A stretch of 64,000 bases of DNA from Actinoplanes ianthinogenes (GTDB taxonomy: Bacteria > Actinomycetota > Actinomycetes > Mycobacteriales > Micromonosporaceae): assembly GCF_018324205.1 (NCBI RefSeq), contig NZ_AP023356.1, forward strand, positions 5,252,001 to 5,316,000, read 5' to 3'. Each line of letters opens with the position of its first letter. Position 1 is the stretch's first letter. Shown here piece by piece: positions 31,672 to 40,800 of the stretch. The notes beneath the pieces were generated by a model. That model was not told where the DNA came from. It made no database searches and worked only from the letters and a program-made list of their open reading frames with translations. The position numbers and the translations under genes are program-made.

Positions 31672-33839
31672 CGAAGAAGTGGATCGGGGCGCTGCTCGTG
31701 CCGCTGCTGGCCGTGACCGCGCTGCTGGCCGCCTTCCACGACCCGGCCGCCCGGCTGGCCACGGTGACCGCCGCGATCGTCAACGGCGACGAGCCGGTCG
31801 AGCGTGCCGGGCAGACCATCCCGCTCGGCCGGGAACTGGCCGCCAAGCTGGTCGCGCACACCGGCGACAACTACACCTGGGTGCTCACCGACGCGGACGA
31901 CGCCGCGGCCGGGCTCGACTCCGGGAAGTACGCGGTCGCGGTCACCATCCCGGCGAACTTCTCCCGCGCCGCGATCTCCACCGGCAACGCCGAGCCGGCG
32001 ACAGCGGAGCGGGCCCGGGTGGACGTGACCTCCTCCCGTACGTCGAACGGGTTTGATCCGGTGATCAGCCGGACCCTGACCGACGCCGCGGTCGCGACCC
32101 TCAATCAGACCGTGGTCGAGACCTACCTGGACAACGTCTACCTGGGCTTCGGCAAGATGCACGACCAGCTCGGCGAGGCCGCGGACGGCGCCGGCAAGGT
32201 GTCCGACGGCGCGAGCCGGGTCGCCGACGGCAACAACCGGCTGGTGATCGGGCTCGGCCGGCTCGCCGCCGGCAGCGGCGCGCTGGCCGACGGCACCGAC
32301 CAGCTCAGTGCCGGTGCGTCCACTCTGGCCGGTGGGACGGCACGGCTCCGCGACGGCGCCGGCACGCTGGCGACCGGAACCGGGCAGCTCGCCGCAGGCG
32401 CCTCCCGCCTGGCCGACGGCGCCGACCAGCTCGCCGGCGGCACGAAGCAACTGGCCGACGGCCTCACCACGCTGCGCAGAGGCACCGCCGAGCTGCCCGC
32501 GCAAACCCGGGCGCTGGCCGACGGCGCGCGGCAGGTCGCCGACGGCAACCAGCGGCTCGCGGACACCGTCGTGCCGATCGCGAACCAGGTGGTGACCGGT
32601 ATCGATCGGCTCCCCGATCTCACCTCGGCGGCGCGGCAGGCCCGCGAGCTGGCTGATCAGTGTCAGACACCGGCGGACGTGTGCGCGCAGCTGCGCGAGG
32701 CCGCCGACCGGCTCGTCGACGCCAGCGGCGACGCCGAGTCGGCCAAGTCCGGGGTCCGCGCCAAGGTGGTCGAGGTCCGCGACGGGATCACCGATCTGGC
32801 CGACGGCGCGCAGCGGGTCGCCGACGGCGCCGACCGGCTCGCCGACCGCACCCCGCAGCTGGCCGGCGGGATCAAGCAGGCCGCGACCGGCGCGGTCACC
32901 GTGCACCACGCGGCCGGGCAGCTCGCGGACGGGGCCGGCGAGCTCCGGACCGGTGCCGGGAAGGCGGCGAGGGGTGCGGCCGCGCTCCGCGACGGCGCGC
33001 GGCGGCTGGCCGGGGGAGCGGACGACCTCGCGGCCGGCGCGCGGGACGCCGCCTCCGGCGCCGATCAACTGACGTCCGGCGTACGGCAGGCCGGCGCCGC
33101 CGGACGCCACCTCGCCGACGGGTCGACCCAGCTCGCCGGCGGCGCGTCCGACCTGGCCGGCGCCCTGGACGACGGCCGTGCCCAGGTGCCGACCTACTCG
33201 GCCGCGGAACGGGAGCACCTGCGCGCCGTCGCGGCCACCCCGATCGCCGCCACCGGACACGGCTTCGGCGACCTGGGCGGGCTCGCCGCCGGTCCGATCG
33301 TGGTGCTCGTGCTCTGGCTGGGCGCGCTGCTGCTGCCCTATCGGGGCCGCGACCCGCTCACCTGGCGCGGCCCGACCTGGCGCCTCGCGATGATCAATTT
33401 CAACCCCCTGCTTCGGTACGCCCTGGGCCAGGCTCTCGTGGTGACCGCGGCCGCCGAGGTGTTCCTGCGTCTCGGCCCGTGGCGGCTGCTCGCCCTGCTG
33501 GCCGTCGACGGGCTGATCGCGGTCGTGTTCGCGCTGGTGGTGCAGGCCCTGGTGGTCGGGTTCGGCGCGACCGGCCGGCTGCTCGGCGTGGTGGTGCCGG
33601 TGATCGCGCTGGCCACCGTCGTGGTCTCCGGGGTGCCGGGGACGCTCGCCACGGTGGCGAGCTACCTGCCGACGTACGGTCCGGTGTTCGCGGTGCGGGC
33701 GTTGACCGCGCACGGCGGGGCGGCCGGGTCGGGGATCGCGCTGACGGCCGGCTGGCTGCTGATCGGGGTGCTCGGGGTGCTGTGCGCCACGGCGTATCGG
33801 CGGACGGTTCGGATCGTGCCGGTTCTCGCCGTGGCCTAG
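31668..33839 (+). CDS. YhgE/Pip-like membrane protein with long ADGA-repeat ectodomain
   Basis: 723 residues. One N-terminal membrane segment, an extracellular region of about 550 residues, then five or six membrane segments, as in YhgE/Pip (phage infection protein, ABC-2-like) families. The ectodomain has dozens of imperfect 7-residue units around LADGA/AAGA (for example LAAGSGALADGTDQLSAGAS), predicted to form a long coiled or helical stalk. It is coupled to the MmpL gene, so it probably acts with it in exporting an envelope lipid or protein. A single ATG start at 31668. Confidence 0.88.
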   Translation: MTKKWIGALLVPLLAVTALLAAFHDPAARLATVTAAIVNGDEPVERAGQTIPLGRELAAKLVAHTGDNYTWVLTDADDAAAGLDSGKYAVAVTIPANFSRAAISTGNAEPATAERARVDVTSSRTSNGFDPVISRTLTDAAVATLNQTVVETYLDNVYLGFGKMHDQLGEAADGAGKVSDGASRVADGNNRLVIGLGRLAAGSGALADGTDQLSAGASTLAGGTARLRDGAGTLATGTGQLAAGASRLADGADQLAGGTKQLADGLTTLRRGTAELPAQTRALADGARQVADGNQRLADTVVPIANQVVTGIDRLPDLTSAARQARELADQCQTPADVCAQLREAADRLVDASGDAESAKSGVRAKVVEVRDGITDLADGAQRVADGADRLADRTPQLAGGIKQAATGAVTVHHAAGQLADGAGELRTGAGKAARGAAALRDGARRLAGGADDLAAGARDAASGADQLTSGVRQAGAAGRHLADGSTQLAGGASDLAGALDDGRAQVPTYSAAEREHLRAVAATPIAATGHGFGDLGGLAAGPIVVLVLWLGALLLPYRGRDPLTWRGPTWRLAMINFNPLLRYALGQALVVTAAAEVFLRLGPWRLLALLAVDGLIAVVFALVVQALVVGFGATGRLLGVVVPVIALATVVVSGVPGTLATVASYLPTYGPVFAVRALTAHGGAAGSGIALTAGWLLIGVLGVLCATAYRRTVRIVPVLAVA

Positions 33840-33939
33840 ATGTCACGCCGTGGCACGAAGATGGGATGGAGGCGTTCCCAGGTTTCCCTAGTGTTCGGGG
33901 TGGTCCTGTTGATCCATCTCAGACCTTGAGGAATCCACG

Positions 33940-34590
33940 ATGAACTGGCGTCCCGTTCTCGCTGTCCCGGCCGTAGCGGTTGCCGCGCTGGTCGCGCTGA
34001 CCGCCTGCAAGCAGGACACCGTGGCGGCTCCGGCTGCCCCGGCCGCGTCCACGACTCCGACGGCGGAGGCCGCGCCCACGACCACCACTAAGGCCAAGAA
34101 CGCCGGCACGACGCCGAAGAAGACGACGACGAAGACGTCGACGCCGACCAGCGACCCCGGCGACCCGGACGCGCCCACCTGCGCCACCGCCGACTTGAAG
34201 ATCACGGTCGACGACGCGGACGGCGCCGCCGGGCACAGCATCGCCCCGGTGCACTTCCGCAACACCGGAGCGGACTGCTGGATCGAGGGTTACCCGACGG
34301 TCGTCACCGGCGACGGCGCCACGGCCGCGAAGACCCCGAACGGTTACGGCGGCGGCCTCGCCGACAGCACCGGCGAGCCCTCGCCCTACCTGCTGAAGAA
34401 GGGCGAGACGGCGTCCGCCGTGATCGAGGCGCTGAACGCCAACCCGGACGGCACCGCCTGCCAGCAGATCACCAGCATCCGGGTCAGCCCGCCGAAACAG
34501 CGCGACTCGGTCAAGCTCACCTGGTCCGGCGGGTGCGCCGAGTTCCAGGTCCACCCGGTCATCCGCGGCCGCACCGGCCAGGAGGGCTGA
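33940..34590 (+). CDS. DUF4232 lipoprotein
   Basis: 216 residues. Lipoprotein signal with lipobox LTAC (Cys near 23), then a Thr/Pro/Lys-rich linker to about residue 75. A DUF4232 domain follows with TCATADLKITVDD, HFRNTGADCWIEGYPTV and a paired C-terminal Cys (GTACQQI, GGCAEF). Four Cys could form two disulfides. A common actinomycete surface lipoprotein of unknown function. Stands alone. Confidence 0.85.
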   Translation: MNWRPVLAVPAVAVAALVALTACKQDTVAAPAAPAASTTPTAEAAPTTTTKAKNAGTTPKKTTTKTSTPTSDPGDPDAPTCATADLKITVDDADGAAGHSIAPVHFRNTGADCWIEGYPTVVTGDGATAAKTPNGYGGGLADSTGEPSPYLLKKGETASAVIEALNANPDGTACQQITSIRVSPPKQRDSVKLTWSGGCAEFQVHPVIRGRTGQEG

Positions 34591-34673
34591 CCGGGAAACG
34601 CCGACAGCACGGTGTCGCCGCGTCCTCGCAGGATGGGTTCAGCAGCGTTTCCCACGAGCGAGGAGAACGAAGC

Positions 34674-35042
34674 ATGTCGCGTGCCGACGAACTGGCCGAT
34701 GCCTGGGTCGCCTTCTGGAACGGCGACCTCGGGCGGGCCGGGACACTGCTGACCGACGACTTCCGGATCCACTTCGGCGGCGGCGACGAGGCCGCGCTGG
34801 CCGGCGACGAGGTCCGCGGACCGGCCGCGATGTCCGCCTATGTCGAGGACTTCCGCAAACAGCGCGAGGGACCGCGGTTCTCCCTCGACGAACCGCCGAT
34901 CGCCGGGGACCGGGGCTTCGTCATGCGGTGGAGCGTGCGGCGGCCCGGCGTGCACCGCGGCGGGATCGACCTGCTGCACGTGACCGGCGACCGGATCGCC
35001 GAGGTGTGGTCGGTCACCGGCGAGCGCGCCTTCGCCGCCTGA
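34674..35042 (+). CDS. SnoaL-like/NTF2-fold protein
   Basis: 122 residues with the cone-shaped NTF2/SnoaL pattern: ADELADAWVAFWNGDLGRAGTLLTDDFRIHFG, a middle helix MSAYVEDFRKQREG, and sheet strands ending DLLHVTGDRIAEVWSV. It could be a small cyclase, isomerase or binding protein. AGGAGA precedes the ATG. Convergent with the MarR gene. Confidence 0.82.
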   Translation: MSRADELADAWVAFWNGDLGRAGTLLTDDFRIHFGGGDEAALAGDEVRGPAAMSAYVEDFRKQREGPRFSLDEPPIAGDRGFVMRWSVRRPGVHRGGIDLLHVTGDRIAEVWSVTGERAFAA

Positions 35043-35051
35043 GGGGTCCGA

Positions 35052-35534
35052 TCAGGCGGTGACCGCGGGGAGGATCTTGCCGGTGATCTCCCGGAGCTGG
35101 TCGACCTCGGCCGGCGAGAGGTGGTCGAAGATCAGCCGGCGGACCTCGGCGACGTGGCCCGGGGCCGCCGCCGCCAGCACCGCCATGCCCTCGTCGGTGA
35201 GCGAGGCGATCTGACCCCGCTTGTCGAAGGCGCACGCCTTGCGGGCCATCCAGCCGCGCTGCTCCAGGCTCGCGACCGCGTGCGACAGGCGGCTGGTGGT
35301 GGTGCCCACCATCCGGGCCAGGTCGGTCATCCGCATCGACCGGCCCGGAGCGCCGCTGAGCGTCGCGAGGATCTGGTAATACGCGTGAGGGATGCCGGCG
35401 TCGTCGCGCAGCTGCCGGTCGAGCGCGCTCGGCAGCAGCATCAGCAGCTGGGTGAGATTCAGCCAGGCGGCCATCTCGGGGCTGCTCAGCCAGTCCGGCT
35501 CCGGGTGGGCGGTCACGACGGCATCCTGAATCAT
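35052..35534 (-). CDS. MarR-family regulator
   Basis: 160 residues, winged-helix MarR: MTDLARMVGTTTSRLSHAVASLEQRGWMARKAC is the recognition helix, followed by DKRGQIASLTDEG, the wing. Last gene of the ribA-deaminase-marR operon (ATGA overlap with the deaminase gene). The long MarR-type inverted repeat at 36666-36719 in front of the operon is its likely operator, giving autoregulation. Confidence 0.9.
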   Translation of the reverse strand: MIQDAVVTAHPEPDWLSSPEMAAWLNLTQLLMLLPSALDRQLRDDAGIPHAYYQILATLSGAPGRSMRMTDLARMVGTTTSRLSHAVASLEQRGWMARKACAFDKRGQIASLTDEGMAVLAAAAPGHVAEVRRLIFDHLSPAEVDQLREITGKILPAVTA

Positions 35535-35998
35535 GTCGTTTGCATCCCCATGACGTGGGCGTTGATGTCCCGTACCGCGTCGCCCAGGTCCGGAACCTCG
35601 AGCACCTCGATGCCGTGCGCCTGGAGCGTCTCCACCCCGGTGCAGTCGGCGAAGTGCAGCGGCTCGCGCAGCGCCAGCACCACCCGGCGGATGCCGGAGG
35701 CGAGGATCAGCTCGGTGCACGAGACCGGGCGGGACTTGCGGGTGGTGCACGGCTCCAGCGAGGTGTAGATCGTCGCTCCGGCCAGGTCGAGGCCGCGCCC
35801 GGCCAGCTTGGCGAGCGCCTCCTCCTCGGCGTGGAAGTGCGGGTCGGTCTCCCCGGTGTAACCGGTGGCCATCGGGTTGCCGGCCGCGCCGACCACCACC
35901 GCGCCGACCGCGTAGTGCGTCGGCGACGGCGGGGAGAGCCGGGAGAGGTCGATGGCCGATCGCGTCCAGAAGCGGTCGGCATCGGTGTAAGACGTCAT
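35531..35998 (-). CDS. RibD-like pyrimidine deaminase (CDA superfamily)
   Basis: 155 residues, cytidine-deaminase fold. Zinc motif HAEEEAL (His-Ala-Glu) with SLEPCTTRKSRPVSC, where the two cysteines complete the metal site. It resembles the deaminase half of RibD, without the reductase half. In riboflavin synthesis this step deaminates the product of GTP cyclohydrolase II. Coupled by ATGA overlaps to both neighbours, so it should act on the product of the upstream enzyme. Confidence 0.85.
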   Translation of the reverse strand: MTSYTDADRFWTRSAIDLSRLSPPSPTHYAVGAVVVGAAGNPMATGYTGETDPHFHAEEEALAKLAGRGLDLAGATIYTSLEPCTTRKSRPVSCTELILASGIRRVVLALREPLHFADCTGVETLQAHGIEVLEVPDLGDAVRDINAHVMGMQTT

Positions 35999-36651
35999 GC
36001 GGCACCGGTCAGGTCGAGGGTGTGCGCGGTGTGGTCGCGCTTGGCAGCAAGGTACCGGGCGTTCGCTTCGGACAGGTGAACTCCCGTGCGGATCTGCTCC
36101 GTCACCTCGACGCCGAGGTCGCCGAGCTGGCCCGCCTTGTCCGGGTTGTTGCTGAGCAGGCGGATCCGGTCGACGCCCAGGGCGAGCAGCATCTGCGCGG
36201 CGGCGGTGTAGTCCCGCTCGTCCTCGCCGTGCCCGAGCGCCAGGTTCGCCTCGTAGGTGTCCAGGCCGGTGTCCTGGAGCGCGTAGGCGTCGAGCTTCGC
36301 GTACAGCCCGATGCCGCGGCCCTCCTGGCGCAGGTAGAGCAGGATGCCGCCCTGCTCGGTGATCCGCTCGGCGGCCTCGCGCAGCTGCGGGCCGCAGTCG
36401 CAGCGCTGGCTGCCGAAGACGTCCCCGGTGAGGCACTCGCTGTGCGGGCGGACCAGGGGGTTCGTCGCCGTGCGCCAGTCGCCGAGGCCGAGGGCCAGGT
36501 GCTCGCGCCCGTCGGCGAGGCCGATGAAGGTGAACACCTCGGCGGTGGTGCGGTAGCCGTCCGGGAACTCCAGTGGCACCGTGACGCGGGTGCGGACTCG
36601 TGCCTCCGGAGGACTCACGCGCGCCGTCTCCCGGCCGATCGTCACCGTCAT
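35995..36651 (-). CDS. ribA: GTP cyclohydrolase II
   Basis: 218 residues. GTP cyclohydrolase II signatures: HSECLTGDVFGSQRCDCG (three zinc Cys), ILLYLRQEGRGIGL (catalytic Tyr/Arg region) and LSNNPDKAGQLGDLGV. The Tyr in ILLY is present; as I recall, a Met there marks the GCH III type that stops at the formylamino product, so a normal GCH II reaction is expected. No RibB half is attached. The start at 36651 lies just inside the operator region; an in-frame ATG at 36687 falls between the operator arms. Operon: ribA, deaminase, marR. Confidence 0.92.
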   Translation of the reverse strand: MTVTIGRETARVSPPEARVRTRVTVPLEFPDGYRTTAEVFTFIGLADGREHLALGLGDWRTATNPLVRPHSECLTGDVFGSQRCDCGPQLREAAERITEQGGILLYLRQEGRGIGLYAKLDAYALQDTGLDTYEANLALGHGEDERDYTAAAQMLLALGVDRIRLLSNNPDKAGQLGDLGVEVTEQIRTGVHLSEANARYLAAKRDHTAHTLDLTGAA

Positions 36652-36665
36652 GGCCAACCCCCATG

Positions 36666-36719
36666 GTTGTTGAAGTTTCACCAACACTATTCGCCGGTTG
36701 CTCTTGAAACTTCAACAAC
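36666..36719. promoter_or_regulatory. Two-site MarR operator: 15-bp inverted repeat
   Basis: GTTGTTGAAGTTTCA (36666-36680) and TGAAACTTCAACAAC (36705-36719) are perfect complements 24 bp apart. Each arm is itself close to a TTGAA-N-TTCAA MarR half-palindrome, so two dimers could bind. It directly precedes ribA. Strikingly AT-rich for this DNA. Confidence 0.8.
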
Positions 36720-36751
36720 GAAAGGAGTGGGTTACATCACGATCGAATCAC

Positions 36752-37351
36752 TCAACTCACTCGGCGCGCATCTTCCTGCGTGGGCAGGGGGCGGGTTGCC
36801 GGGTCCGGAATGAAGTAGTCGCTCTTCTTGATGCGCTGTTCCGACTCCGGGAGCCGGCCACGCTGCCGGGGGATCTTCACCATCCGGGGAATGTGCTTCG
36901 CGCAGTGGATGTAGGCCTCGTGCACCCGGACGACCACCCACAACCGCGCCCGCAACCCCGGTGGCGTGCCCGCCCGCTCGTCCGGGTCCTCGACGATCTC
37001 CGCGGTGCCGTTCACGTGCAGGCCGATGACCTCCCGGAAGTCGATGAAGAGCAGCCCGACCTGGGCGTTCTCGGTGATGTTGCCGAGGCTCGCCAGTACC
37101 CCGTTGCCCCGGTACTCCGGCCAGCTGAGGCGCTCGTCGTCGAGCACCCGGACGAATCCGGGCGGGCCGGCCCGGAACGTGTTGTCGCACGCGCCGGAGC
37201 GGTCTGCCGTGGCCAGGAACATCATCTCCTGCCGGCCGATGAAGTGGCGCATCCGATCGTTGAGGCGGGGCAAGGTCTGCCGCGCGGCGAAGGCGTCGGC
37301 CCGCTCCCGAGTGCCGAGTTGATCCTGAAGCTGTCGTTCACCGTCGTTCAT
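36752..37351 (-). CDS. Pyridoxamine-5'-phosphate-oxidase-like flavoprotein
   Basis: 199 residues of the PNPOx-like FMN split-barrel family: MRHFIGRQEMMFLATADRSGACDNTFRAG, RLSWPEYRGNGVLASLGNITENAQVGLLFIDF and a C-terminal AYIHCAKHIPRM. Such proteins usually bind FMN or F420. AGAGGGG precedes the ATG at 37351. Just upstream of the riboflavin-type operon, which fits a flavin link. Redox substrate unknown. Confidence 0.85.
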   Translation of the reverse strand: MNDGERQLQDQLGTRERADAFAARQTLPRLNDRMRHFIGRQEMMFLATADRSGACDNTFRAGPPGFVRVLDDERLSWPEYRGNGVLASLGNITENAQVGLLFIDFREVIGLHVNGTAEIVEDPDERAGTPPGLRARLWVVVRVHEAYIHCAKHIPRMVKIPRQRGRLPESEQRIKKSDYFIPDPATRPLPTQEDARRVS

Positions 37352-37883
37352 GATGGCCCCTCTGCCGCCCGGACACCGACGCCCCGTTCGGAAGAGTGTC
37401 AGAGAGTAGCCGCCTGATCGCACAGCGTTGCAACTTGCATCTATTGCCGTCTATTGTGGCTGATCGCGCGGTGGATGTGCCGCATCGTCGCAGCGCTCGG
37501 GCCCGAGACCACGGCGCCGTGATCCGCGACCGGGCGCCGATCAGCCGACCCGCATGTCACCCGAACGGGTTACCCGATCGGCTGACGTGGCTGCCGAGTG
37601 ACCCGGGGGCGGCTCACGGTCGCCTCTGTTCGGCGAGGGGTGAAGCCGGTCGGGAGGCGTCGCGACGGGAACGTATCGTCACGCGCTGTATAGACAGCCG
37701 ACAGGTAACAATCCGTAGTGGACAGACGGGCGGCTCGCCGCATCCCTCTTGAGTGGTCGTTTAGGACCGATTCGGGGCTCTACTTCGCGGGGCACACCCC
37801 GTTCCGTTACCTGATCGAGAAAGGAACGTCATCGTACGTACCTACGCTCCGGCCCACTCACTTCCATCGGAGGACCAATTTCG
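37352..37883 (+). other. Long intergenic region upstream of the giant nuclease gene
   Basis: 532 bp between divergently transcribed genes. Several short open frames exist but none has homology-like sequence and a ribosome site. It should hold both promoters; AT-richer patches lie at 37430-37460 and 37680-37715. No clear operator or riboswitch was seen. Confidence 0.5.
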
Positions 37884-40800
37884 ATGCGTCCATACATACG
37901 CAGCGTGAGCCCACCGGCTCTCCGGGCCCTGGGCGCGGCGGCCCTGGCGACGGCGCTGGGTCTCGGCTTCTCCGGGCCGGCCTTCGCGGCCGAGGCCCAG
38001 ATCCCGTTCATCAGCGAGATCCACTATGACAACGTCGGCGCGGACAGCGGCGAGGCGATCGAGGTGCAGGCGCCGGCCGGCACCGACCTGTCCGGCTGGC
38101 AGATCGTCCTCTACAACGGCACCGGTGGTGCCACCTACGGCACCGCGGCCACCCTGAGCGGCGCCGTTCCGGCGGCCGGCGTGGTCGTGCAGACCTACCC
38201 CACCGACGGCCTCCAGAACGGCGCCCCGGACGGCGTGGCCCTGGTCAAGCCGGACGGCACGGTCGCCGAGTTCCTCAGCTACGAGGGCAGCTTCACCGCC
38301 ACCAACGGCCCGGCCTCCGGCCGGACCAGCACCGACATCGGAGTCTCCGAGACCAGCAGCACCCCGGTCGGCGCGTCGCTCCAGAAGATCGACGGCGTCT
38401 GGCAGGTCGCGGCCACCAGCTCGTTCGGCACCGTGAACGGCGGCGGGACCACCGACCCGGAGCCGCCGGCCACCGGCTGCACCACCACCGTCACGAACAC
38501 GATCGCCGAGGTGCAGGGCCCGGGCGCCGCGTCGCCGCTGGCCGGCAGCAAGGTGACGATCGAGGGCGTGGTCACCGCCGTGCACACCACCGGCGGTTTC
38601 AACGGCTTCTACCTGCAGACCGAGGGCACCGGCGGCACGCACGCCGGCACCGCCTCGGACGCGGTCTTCGTGTACGGCGTGGCCGCCAACCTGCCGGCCG
38701 TCGCCATCGGGGACAAGGCCCGGGTCACCGGCACGGTCACCGAGTTCAACGGCCTCACCGAGGTCACCCTGGGCGCCAAGACCGACACCCAGGTCTGCGC
38801 TACCGGCGTGACCGTGCCGGCCGCCGTCCCGCTGAGCCTGCCGGCCGGCGACGACGCGCGCGAGGCACTGGAGGGCATGCTGGTCGCCCCGACCGGCAAG
38901 TACACCGTGTCGGACACCTACCCGGTGAACAACTACGGCGAGCTGGTCCTGGCCGCCGGCGACTCGGTGGCGAAGGTGCCGACCGACGTGGCGAAACCCG
39001 GCAGCGACGAGGCCAAGGCGCTCAAGGCCGCCAACCGCGCCGGCCGGATCCTGCTCGACGACGGCCGGACCACCAACCTGTCGACGGCGAACGTCGCGCC
39101 GCCGTACATCACCAAGGACGCGCCGGTGCGGACCGGTGACACGGTCGCCTCGTTCGGCCCGGTGGTGCTCGACTACGCGTACGGCGACTGGCTGCTGGAG
39201 CCGACCACCCCGGTCGACGCCACCACCCCGGCCGCGAACCGGACCACCTTCACCGCGACCAACCCGCGTACCGCCGCCCCGGCGGCCGTGGGCGGGGACG
39301 TCAAGGTGGCCAGCTTCAACGTGCTGAACTACTTCGTCCACTTCGGCGGCGACGCCCGCGGTGCGACCGACGCGGCGGCGCTGGCCAAGCAGCAGGCGAA
39401 GATCGTCTCGGCGATCTCCGCGCTGGACGCCGACGTGGTCGCCCTCATGGAGATCGAGAACTCGGTCCGGTTCGAGGCGAACGACCCGCAGCTGGCGCTG
39501 AAGACCCTGGTCGGCGCGCTGAACGAGCGGGACGGCGCGGGCACCTGGGACTACGTGCGCACCCCGGCCGAGCTGCCCGGCCCGGCCGAGCAGGACCTGA
39601 TCACCACGGCGATCATCTTCAAGCCGGCCAAGGTCACGCCGAAGGGCGCGTCCCGGTCGCTGAGCGACGAGACCGTGTGGTCGAACGCGCGGGAGCCGAT
39701 CGCGCAGACCTTCACCGCCGGCAGCATCGACTTCACCGTGGTGGCCAACCACCTCAAGTCGAAGAGCGCCTCGGTGACCCCGACCGGCGACAATGTGGAC
39801 ACCGGCGACGGGCAGGGCCCGTACAACGGCGACCGCAAGCGCCAGGCGGCGTCGCTCGTCGAGTTCGTCAAGGGTGTGGAGAAGGACAGCGGCACCGACA
39901 AGGTGATCCTGCTGGGTGACTTCAACTCGTACACCCAGGAGGACCCGATGCAGGTCCTCTACCAGGCCGGATACACCGACGTGCACACCACCAAGGCGCC
40001 GGGCAAGTCCTCGTACGTCTTCGGTGGCGAGTCCGGCTCGCTGGACCACGCGCTCACCACGCCGTCGCTGACCGACCGGGTCACCGGCGTCGACATCTGG
40101 AACATCAACTCCGTCGAGTCGTACGCCTACCAGTACACCGGGTACGCGCCGTTCTACAGCCCCACCCCGTACCGGGCCAGCGACCACGACCCGGTGGTGA
40201 TCGGCCTGGACACCAGCGCGCCCAAGCCGTTCGACCTCCAGCTGCTCAACATCAACGACTTCCACGGCCGGCTCGAGGCCCCGACCGCCGGCACCGGTGG
40301 CGCGGCCCAGCTCGTCGGACTGGTCGACAAGCTGCGCTCGGAGAACCCGAACACGGTGTGGAGCTCGGCCGGTGACAACATCGGCGCCTCCACCTTCATC
40401 TCGGCGATCGACGGCGACAACCCGACGATCGACGCGCTGAACGCCGGTGGCCTGGCCGTCTCCGCGGTCGGCAACCACGAGTTCGACAAGGGCATCGCCG
40501 ACCTGACCGGCCGCGTGCAGAACCGGGCCAAGTTCCCGTTCCTGGGCGCCAACGTCTACCAGGACGGCAAGCGGGCGCTGCCGGCGTATTCGGTGCTGAC
40601 CGTGAACGGCGTCAAGGTCGGCTACATCGGTGTGGTCACCGGTGAGACCAAGTCGCTGGTCAGCCCGGACGGCATCAAGGGCGTGGAGTTCCACGACCCG
40701 GTGGCCGAGGCGAACACGGTCGCGGCGCAGCTCTCCGACGGCGACGCGGCGAACGGCGAGGCGGACGTGATCGTGCTGCTCGCCCACGAGGGCGCGGCGA

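Noticed and set aside
31629..33713. 694-codon minus-strand frame
   Set aside because: Antisense to the YhgE-like gene; repeats reflect the LADGA repeats.
37396..37752. 118-codon frame in the gap before the nuclease gene
   Set aside because: Low-complexity Arg-rich translation and no ribosome site.
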